From positions 4,753,501 to 4,817,500 of the forward strand of contig WPIO01000019.1 in NCBI GenBank assembly GCA_009760855.2: 64,000 nt of DNA, read 5' to 3'. Made by a program: the position numbers and the translations under genes. The number at the start of each line of letters is the position of its first letter. Position 1 is the stretch's first letter. The notes below the pieces were generated by a model that saw nothing but the letters and a program-made list of their open reading frames with translations, did not search any database and was not told where the DNA came from. Below, one piece after another: positions 59,301-64,000 of this stretch. Origin of the DNA: Cristatella mucedo (lineage: Eukaryota; Bryozoa; Phylactolaemata; Cristatellidae).

Positions 59301-62300
59301 CCTTACCTAGAGTGCCGTCACGGCTAACGCCCTAAGAATACATCCAGTCCACCGAGATACGCTGCTACTCTAACGTGAAAATACACAGTATTAGGTTGCC
59401 GAGGCAGCGATTCAAGTGAAGCATGTTAAAATTAATGTGTGCTGGTGTGTAAGCTGTACAATCACTAACAATAAGATTGGGAGTGCCAAAATCGGTACAA
59501 CATAACAAGTAAAAAATAAGATAAAAAGCATGAGCGACCTTGTAGCAAATAAGAGAAGTCGAAAGTCCATGATGGTTGAAGCCACTGATGTCCCAGTTCG
59601 TTTGCGTTGTCTTCTACGGAGTTAAGGTACGGAAAAAGCAGTCCTTTCCAGCCGTCAGATGCCGCCACGTGTCCTGCGAGGTACCGTGCGGTACTTGAGA
59701 GCTGCTGGAGCGGTCAGTTCATGAGAGGAATGATAAAGCTGGTAGTCCAAGTGCTCAGTTCAACGAGCGATCATTAAAAGCAGCCGCAGCCGAAAGTAAA
59801 TAGGTACAATTGGTGCGATCTCACACGATACTCCCTTGGCTCGAGTCTTCATACTCTTCATTTCTGTATTGTTGCCTTCCTCGTGCCCCACTCCATACAC
59901 TCGTACATATTGGTGCAATGTGTATCATTCGTGCGGGCTCAAATCTCGGAAGCAAGCCTGCTCCACCCGGTCGACATGGGTAACAGCCCAGCTTGCATTG
60001 CAGAGGTTTGCATCTCAGCTCTGTTGGGACTCCGATGCGACCACGTGAGGGTGCTATCTTGACGATAGCCTTCCCAATCTTCAGCTGGTAAAGCGAACCG
60101 CGTGAAAAGATTAAAATCAGCACCCTTCCGGTATTAGAAGAAGACTCTTTGGGCTGATGCTTACTTGGGTAGCCGGTGGTTAAGGCACTCGATTTTAACG
60201 ATCGGGGTTAAGGTATTTGATGACCGAGATCGTGGGCTCGAGCACAGTGGCATATGGGAAGTGGGTGAATAGAGATTCAGTTCTCTTAGGGTGCTATACA
60301 AATAAATTATATTTTTAGGGTAGCCCGCTGGGTGCCGGGTGCTAATGATCTCAACTCCACCCCACTAAAGTGCAAAGTGCTATCATCAATCATAATGAAG
60401 GGCCTCACAGGAAGCTTGCTCATTGGGTAGGATGTGGCACCGGCCCATCAAAACTGCCGGCAACAGACAGCAACAGATTGCCCCAAAGATCAGCTGGCCC
60501 GGGAAGTCTTCGTTATGGCTCCCTGGCTAAACCCGGTGTTTCTCCTTACAATACCAGCTCCGGTCCGGAGCCACCGTATGCAATCTACATATTTTGCTCT
60601 GTGATTTGGCATTCTTCTCGATTATGTTGGGTTTGCTTTCTTAGGGAGTAATAAGGCTGTCAAAAGCATGGATGGCAAGTTGTGAGTAATGTAATTGATC
60701 TCTATCTGTAATGCCACAAAGCCTCAAAGACTAGTGGTTGTTACGCAGGAGATTACTTTATATCGCACTCACAGCGGCTTTCGGTACACATTCGGTAGCC
60801 AAAAGACTTCATCTCATGCAACAAAGAGAAAGTGGGAAGCAAAGCCGAGTCAGGAGAGCAACTGAGGTAGTGAGTAACATGGAAGTAGCAGCGCAGGACT
60901 GCTAGAAAGGATGAGCCATAGTCGGCATCAGCAGAGTAGTTTTCGTTGCATAAGAGTAGATAAGGATTTGCATTAAGGTAGCTTTACGTTCGGTAAGATC
61001 AACTGTTCACATAAGAGCCAAATACGAAGTTAAATAACTTAATAATTTTGGCATTGTAGCCTAAAGTTGTAATTTTTTGAATATAACGTATTCAAAGTTA
61101 CACACAGATTCAATATAATTATATAATAAATTGCTTGAATAAAATTTTTTGCCCACACCGGCAATCAATAATTAGGCTCAAATATTTCAGCTGTTTATGG
61201 ATTGATGGCCAACCAAATTTCATCGTCATATGATTTTAATTATTTAGCAATATTTGGAACGAATTGTGTATGCTACTACTTTGGCTTTCTCGCAAGTTGC
61301 AACGCCATGCGAAATGACCCTGTGTTCTTACTCGCCAAAGCCATTTTTTGCTTCCGAGAGTCACCATTTTCGAAGAATGTTATTTTATAGTACCTTTGGA
61401 GCCCTTTGAAATAAGATTTTATTTTTATCGATTTAATTAATAGCCCCAACCAGGTCTAGCATTTGTCTGCACAAGCACAAAGCCGGATGTCTTATAGCTT
61501 GACTAATACCGATTATGTGTTCAACACAGTCGTCGATGAGATGCATTTCTCGAGAGGGGGATTCATGACGGGCTAAACAATTTTTACTTCTCCTTGCTCT
61601 GATAATGCTAGCACAAACCATCCTTCAAAATCCGCCACCATTTCTGATCTAACTAGATACTTCAAAATAAGTTGTTTTTGCTTGTTTTTCACACCGGTTA
61701 GGTGAATCAATGATGCAGCCTGCAGACTTTTAACAATTGTTGCTTAATCCCACCTTGATTTAGTCTTTTGGCTCTATAATTGTGTTAGCCGATATTTATA
61801 ACGGCCTGTCATTAGTACGGCTAACTGAGATGTGACTTGTTTAACGTGGACATGCATTTCAATTACAGTTTACATCATTATCGGAAGATCATTAGATCTG
61901 GTCCCATTTATGATGATAATGGGCAAACGAGATCTGCTGTCGTCGGGGAGCTATTTTATTGTTGGAGTTGATCCGATTGACCCATATGATCCTTTAGACC
62001 CATATCTTTACATTCAAGGTAAACTTGCCTGATTATAGACTTTATTTCTGCTTGTCAGCCTTGTGGTGCAATGTTTTGGCTGTACAGAGCAATGCATGGT
62101 ACTTCTACTTTTAGGGTCTGTGTACAATAGCATACCACCTGAGCTTTACTCTTACTACCAGTCGGTAGCTCTCATATTGAGATCTTCTCCTAGTAACAAC
62201 AATTTTGAGGAATTTACTGAAGCTGTTATGAAGTACAACCAACTGGAACCTTTTCGATTTCGCGATATCCGCCCCAGGACGGTAGGTTTACGATTGACTT

Positions 62301-62850
62301 CCGTGAGCAACTACAAAACTTGAGTCGTTGATTTGCTTTTAAGCCTCATTGTGACTCTCGATGAAATGTTGCTGTTAAAGCTTAATTTTTGTCAACATGA
62401 GAACAGTTAATTATAGTGGAGCTCAGCATTATGAAAGAGTATGCCAAAATTTCGATGTAATTCTTTTACTCTTGCAAGAGTTCTTGCAGATCTGCACGGA
62501 CCATGAAAATGTGGTAGTTTGTATAAAAGCTCTACAGCATCTTACCATTGATCTGTTTTTGCATGCCTATACCGAAAGCAGTTCATGCTGGTGAGACTGT
62601 GTGTGTGCAGCTTGTTAATCAGAAGTGATACAATCATCTTTTGTATCGGTATGTTGGATTAGATTTTTAAGTTGATGGCTGCTGCTTTCTTTTTTTATGC
62701 AGGTGGCTTCAAAGTTTTATGCTGCCACACTGTTGTATGATGCAGTATACGCATATGCCTATGCTGTCAACAGGACCCTTGCTGATGCCTCCGGTGACAT
62801 ACTTGATGGAGAGACACTAGCAAAGCAACTCATCAGTTCAACATACACAA
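47561..62850 (+). CDS. ANF-receptor-domain membrane receptor, probably receptor guanylate cyclase (3' incomplete)
   Basis: Six exons join in phase: 47561-48025, 49273-49473, 56349-56523, 61869-62018, 62115-62281 and 62703-62850. They give about 434 residues: a signal peptide (MRLLNLLIVAGGIALCLG), then a periplasmic-binding-protein-like ligand-binding domain. Family hallmarks in order are SLAVSEINNRSDLLP, SAIIGPQDTCLTEA, NKLMISYYC, KYSTFVRT, LLKAYGWSKVAVVHS, YIIIGRS, a DGL-type segment (here YDAVYAYAYAVNRTL) and LAKQLISSTY. This arrangement is typical of natriuretic-peptide-type and invertebrate receptor guanylate cyclases: extracellular ligand binding, cGMP production inside. The transmembrane, kinase-like and cyclase domains lie beyond the window, so the cyclase call is inferred. 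Other ANF-domain receptors remain possible. Confidence 0.82.
48030..49270. other. Receptor intron 1, nothing recognised
   Basis: About 1.25 kb without any repeat or gene I can identify. Confidence 0.5.
49273..49473 (+). CDS. Receptor exon 2 (ANF domain)
   Basis: The acceptor is CCTTGTGTTTGCAG and the donor ATGAAG|GTAAGA, both phase 0. The 67 codons include KYSTFVRTRSSDSSAAYSVV and the conserved KAYGWSKVAVVHS strand. Confidence 0.9.
49872..50055. repeat. Dispersed repeat, copy 2
   Basis: Pair of the repeat at 33297-33485, with the same GACAAGATGGCACAGCGTTG and ACAGGCAG landmarks. Confidence 0.5.
50075..50215 (+). mobile_element. LINE 3' ORF2 remnant
   Basis: Resembles the end of LINE-A ORF2 (CTTCCAAAGCCTGGAGC followed by a TTAATCAGAAAATATTTTTA stretch), directly 5' of the full copy that starts near 50220. 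Confidence 0.4.
50220..51380 (+). mobile_element. LINE-A, best-preserved 3' copy (RT with YADD)
   Basis: One frame of 289 codons (50260-51129) runs from IATHNLGFHFYADDTQ through NLLVMGKPSVIQRLERLTLK, NLGVIFQSNLSLDDHIS and HAFVTSRLDFCNSLL to the C-terminus. It differs from the minus-strand copy at 16.5-17.3 kb by only a few residues. One base lost near 51119 changes the last codons. The 3' UTR, hairpin AGAGATTAAGTTCTCT, GGGCGCTTTATCAAGTGC and ATT tail are intact. It lies in receptor intron 2. LINE ORF2 proteins copy RNA into DNA at a nicked target. The endonuclease part is missing here. Confidence 0.93.
51383..51495 (+). mobile_element. SINE-I, 5'-truncated
   Basis: Starts within the tRNA-like head (CCCAACCAAGGTC), keeps a B-box-like GGGTTGAGCCCC and the ATGCAAATGAATT tail. 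It directly follows the LINE-A ATT tail. Confidence 0.65.
51590..52020 (+). mobile_element. Old LINE-A copy, 5' part (interrupted)
   Basis: Decayed LINE-A ORF2, recognisable from TCGGACTTGCTTCGATAAGG and GCAAGGCTTGTCTGTCGTGA. It stops at CTATGCCTTCAGTTAT and resumes at 52858 on the far side of a younger, inverted LINE-A. Confidence 0.75.
52021..52857 (-). mobile_element. Young LINE-A inserted in older LINE-A
   Basis: The minus-strand element starts at 52857 (5'-truncated), encodes 161 codons from 52747 to 52262 without interruption (VHAFVTSRLDFCNSLLTGL...), and ends in hairpin and ATT tail at 52021-52045. Confidence 0.9.
52858..53200 (+). mobile_element. Old LINE-A copy, 3' part
   Basis: Continues from 52020: CAATGCTCCTAAAGCCTGA, a poly-C run (52910-52920), GACGACATTTAAAAAAGC and 3' UTR sequence CTGTGCATGTCATCCCTAAC. 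Confidence 0.75.
53091..53512. repeat. ~425-bp imperfect palindrome with (TA)n core
   Basis: Left-arm landmarks are CACCTTACATCTACC (53099), AGTACTAGGAATGT and CTATGTAGCACCCT. They recur inverted as AGGGTGCTACATAGATGA (53374), ACATTCCAAGTACT and GGTAGATGTAAGGTG (53494-53508). Paired landmarks share a midpoint near 53304, in the TA repeat. Confidence 0.75.
53259..53340. repeat. (TA)n microsatellite
   Basis: About 80 bp of TA repeat with a few TATG units, at the centre of the palindrome. Confidence 0.95.
53515..55900 (-). mobile_element. Possible decayed retroelement, low confidence
   Basis: Minus-strand frames include 55855-55616, with a GGINQNFTAAAALWALCYLQ stretch that loosely recalls retroelement RNase H (N-Y/F-T...A-ALWAL), and a 53.5-53.65 kb segment reading PDELHKTACPIQGILVAFPE. 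Frames are short and broken. No LTRs, integrase or RT motifs were found. It lies in receptor intron 2. Confidence 0.25.
56349..56523 (+). CDS. Receptor exon 3 (ANF domain)
   Basis: The acceptor GTATATTTATAG ends at 56348. The exon encodes ALAEFNISVTADKSFENTFY and continues to DRIVGDTYLLTR, ending in phase 1 at ACGAGAA|GTAAGTG. An alternative acceptor at 56360 would drop four codons. The segment corresponds to the loop before the VIYI/YIII strand in the family and is poorly conserved there too. It is accepted because phase and splice sites fit both neighbours. Confidence 0.72.
56530..57260. other. Receptor intron 3, first part
   Basis: No gene or repeat recognised. Confidence 0.4.
57262..57345 (+). 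mobile_element. LINE-B tail fragment
   Basis: The sequence GAGTGAGCTACAGAACCTCT followed by CTTTGTGGCTTTGAATTACA matches the LINE-B 3' end at 15.9 kb, plus orientation. Confidence 0.55.
57350..58690. other. GC-richer block, unassigned; possible LTR-element remnant
   Basis: Contains a G-run purine tract (57967-57987) followed by TGCTGCGATAGC and, 60 bp on, CACACTGGTGACCCC. The latter two resemble a polypurine tract plus LTR start and the leader of Ty3/Gypsy elements. Frames 58384-58647 and others are unrecognised. No retroviral-type protein motif was found. Confidence 0.2.
59160..59335 (-). mobile_element. SINE-II
   Basis: Minus-strand SINE-II with tail TTTTTGTATAGCAACAGAAG, GCTTGCAGTGGCGATAAAG body, B-box side GAATTGAACCCACG and the palindrome CCTCGGTCCCGAGG. 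Here GACCGAGGTCGTG is tandemly duplicated. Confidence 0.7.
60165..60320 (+). mobile_element. SINE-I
   Basis: A-box region GGTAGCCGGTGGTTAAGGC, B-box GGGCTCGAGCAC, hairpin AGAGATTCAGTTCTCT and GGTGCTATACAAATAAATT tail. Confidence 0.75.
60695..60960 (-). mobile_element. LINE-B 3' end
   Basis: The minus strand encodes LCNENYSADADYGSSFLAV and SCSPDSALLPTFSLLHEM, the same tail peptide as at 10.9 and 15.75 kb. The 3' UTR lies at the low-coordinate end. Confidence 0.7.
61869..62018 (+). CDS. Receptor exon 4 (ANF domain)
   Basis: The acceptor is GCATTTCAATTACAG and the donor ATTCAAG|GTAAAC. The exon completes an Ile codon and encodes YIIIGRSLDLVPFMMIMGKR and SGSYFIVGVDPIDPYDP, matching the family strand VIYICSSPDAFRTLMLLA and its YVFF neighbour. 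Phase 1 at both ends. Confidence 0.88.
62115..62281 (+). CDS. Receptor exon 5 (ANF domain)
   Basis: The acceptor is CTTCTACTTTTAG and the donor AGGACG|GTAGGT. It encodes SVYNSIPPELYSYYQSVALI, then NNNFEEFTEAVMKYNQLEPF. Phase 1 in, phase 0 out. Confidence 0.86.
62703..62850 (+). CDS. Receptor exon 6 (ANF domain)
   Basis: The acceptor is CTTTTTTTATGCAG and the donor ACACAA|GTACGT. It encodes ASKFYAATLLYDAVYAYAYA, then VNRTL and LAKQLISSTYT, the family's DGLLLYIQAV region. It ends in phase 1. I found no matching next exon (expected GVTGxVxID...GDR) in the last 1.1 kb, so the gene continues past the window. Confidence 0.88.
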
Positions 62851-63649
62851 GTACGTTTCAAGTGCTACCCATTCTATCCGGCTTGTCGGGAAGAGCAAGG
62901 GTGGTATTTTGGATGCAAGTCAAGTGATTGATTGTACGGGCTCTTAAATAATGTCTATTCCAATAATGGTTTCTGTATGTATTTAATCAATGGCTGAAAC
63001 CATTGGAGAGTGTTAAGTAGAATTTTTCTTTATTTATTCTTTGATTTATCTTAAATGGGAACTGCTTGAAGTCTCACTTTAAATATTTTGTCTTCTCATT
63101 TAGATGATACATCGTGTCTGACTTGGCTGGCAAGCTAAGAACGTTTTCAGCTCACTTGTGCCACGTGGGTAAAAAAGATTCTGTTACTGTAGTACCCCTA
63201 CAACTTAGCATTTGACCTCAGAAGTTAGTCCTTAACAACAGCTCTTTTGGTTTTCAGATTAAGAAGTTAGCCCTGCGATTGCACGATCGCCTTTCACTTC
63301 AAAAATGGTTGTGAGCCGAATGTATTTTTTACTTTCCCTTTCAAAGTCTAACATGGTTTTTCCTCATAATTAAGCTATGACCATGCAGCAGCTGCTGCTA
63401 TTTCAATCGACCAGTGTCCTCGCGCTTCACCAGGTTTATCAAGGTGTCCATCAACTAGCAGTGGGTACGGCTTCTGGCTGCTCTACTGTCTGGCCAGCCA
63501 GCCTAGGCAGTGCATTCGGCTTCTCGGATTAAGTTTTTTGTTCACGAAGACTCTTCGTGGCGGTTTTGGCAGATATGGCAGTTTTCAATTCATGGAGCAT
63601 GCTTAAAATATAAGTACATATAATTCATTTGCATAGCACTATAAGAGGA

Positions 63650-63795
63650 CTACACCAGTGCATGTCACCTCTAACTACATTATGCCTGTTGACACATCAA
63701 TTTTGCCATCAACCATATGATCATTCTTCTCTTGCAGCAATTGTAAATTGCCTATCTCTGGGGTGCTATACAAATGCATAACTATTGTGTATTAT
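63650..63795 (+). mobile_element. LINE-A 3' UTR and tail fragment
   Basis: CAGTGCATGTCACCTCTAAC, a GCAGCAATTGTAAATTGCC segment and a GGGGTGCTATACAAATGC tail with TTATTATT. It lies downstream of receptor exon 6. Confidence 0.65.
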
Positions 63796-63905
63796 TATTC
63801 TCTATCCAAGTGCTTCACATTTGCCACAGCGCTCAAGCCCACGACCTCGGTCATCAAATGTATTCACCTTGACCTTGATCATCAAACGCAAGCACTTTAG
63901 AAAAA
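63785..63905 (-). mobile_element. SINE-I, truncated
   Basis: Minus-strand piece with CCAAGTGCTTCACATTTGCC, GCTCAAGCCCACGACCTCGG and a CTTGACCTTGATCATCAAAC head. Confidence 0.6.
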
Positions 63906-63914
63906 ATCTTTGCT

Positions 63915-64000
63915 GATTTAATAGCCTCATTTGTATAGCAACAAAGGAGCCTTAACGGCTATCACCACAGCTTGCAGTTGGAAATATCCGATCGCCCACT
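63915..64000 (-). mobile_element. SINE-II, cut by window end
   Basis: Minus-strand SINE-II 3' half: ATAGCCTCATTTGTATAGC, GAGCCTTAACGGCTATCACC, GCTTGCAGTT and GCGATCGG-side sequence, running off the window. Confidence 0.65.

Noticed and set aside
63241..63315. Next receptor exon after TTTTGGTTTTCAG
   Set aside because: The translation (IKKLALRLHDRLSLQKWL then stop) does not match the expected G-x-x-G-x-V-x-I-D region, and the phase does not fit.
1..64000. CRISPR arrays, bacterial operons, prophage
   Set aside because: Repeats here are microsatellites, minisatellites and eukaryotic retroelements. Introns and SINEs exclude a prokaryotic source.

Overview
The window is animal nuclear DNA from an invertebrate-type genome; the species cannot be named from the sequence. 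It shows small exons with GT..AG introns, tRNA-derived SINEs, many decayed L2/CR1-like LINE copies, long microsatellites and CpG-rich islands. There are no bacterial operons and no long uninterrupted genes. Most long open frames are shadows of simple repeats or LINE fragments.

Two host genes can be reconstructed exon by exon. (1) On the minus strand, 12309 to 3650, four in-phase exons encode a 176-aa MED30 (Mediator subunit 30) homologue. Its introns are full of LINE, SINE and microsatellite insertions. (2) On the plus strand, 47561 to 62850 and beyond the window, six in-phase exons encode a signal peptide and about 434 residues of an ANF-receptor-type extracellular domain. This is most like a membrane receptor guanylate cyclase. 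The transmembrane and catalytic parts lie outside the window. A CpG-rich island at 36.6-39.7 kb, with a good splice donor, may be its promoter and 5' UTR exon.

The rest is mobile and repetitive DNA. LINE family A (L2-like; RT with YADD box; 3' hairpin and ATT-rich tail) has more than ten copies, some nearly identical in protein and some nested. LINE family B has a different 3' end and a conserved C-terminal peptide. SINE-I shares its 3' tail with LINE-A; SINE-II has a palindrome just before its B box.

The most unusual structures are satellite-like. At 17.93-19.9 kb lies a degenerate array of about 11 monomers of 155-200 bp, arranged as a four-monomer higher-order repeat of about 675 bp. At 34.93-35.9 kb, about 170-bp monomers are laid out three forward and three inverted around a centre near 35,417, like a foldback element. 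Others are a ~425-bp imperfect palindrome with a TA core (53.09-53.52 kb), an ~840-bp element with ~36-bp terminal inverted repeats and a putative AT-hook ORF (30.1-30.95 kb), an exact 195-bp tandem duplication (27.1-27.5 kb) and a 14-bp minisatellite of about 55 copies (43.6-44.4 kb).
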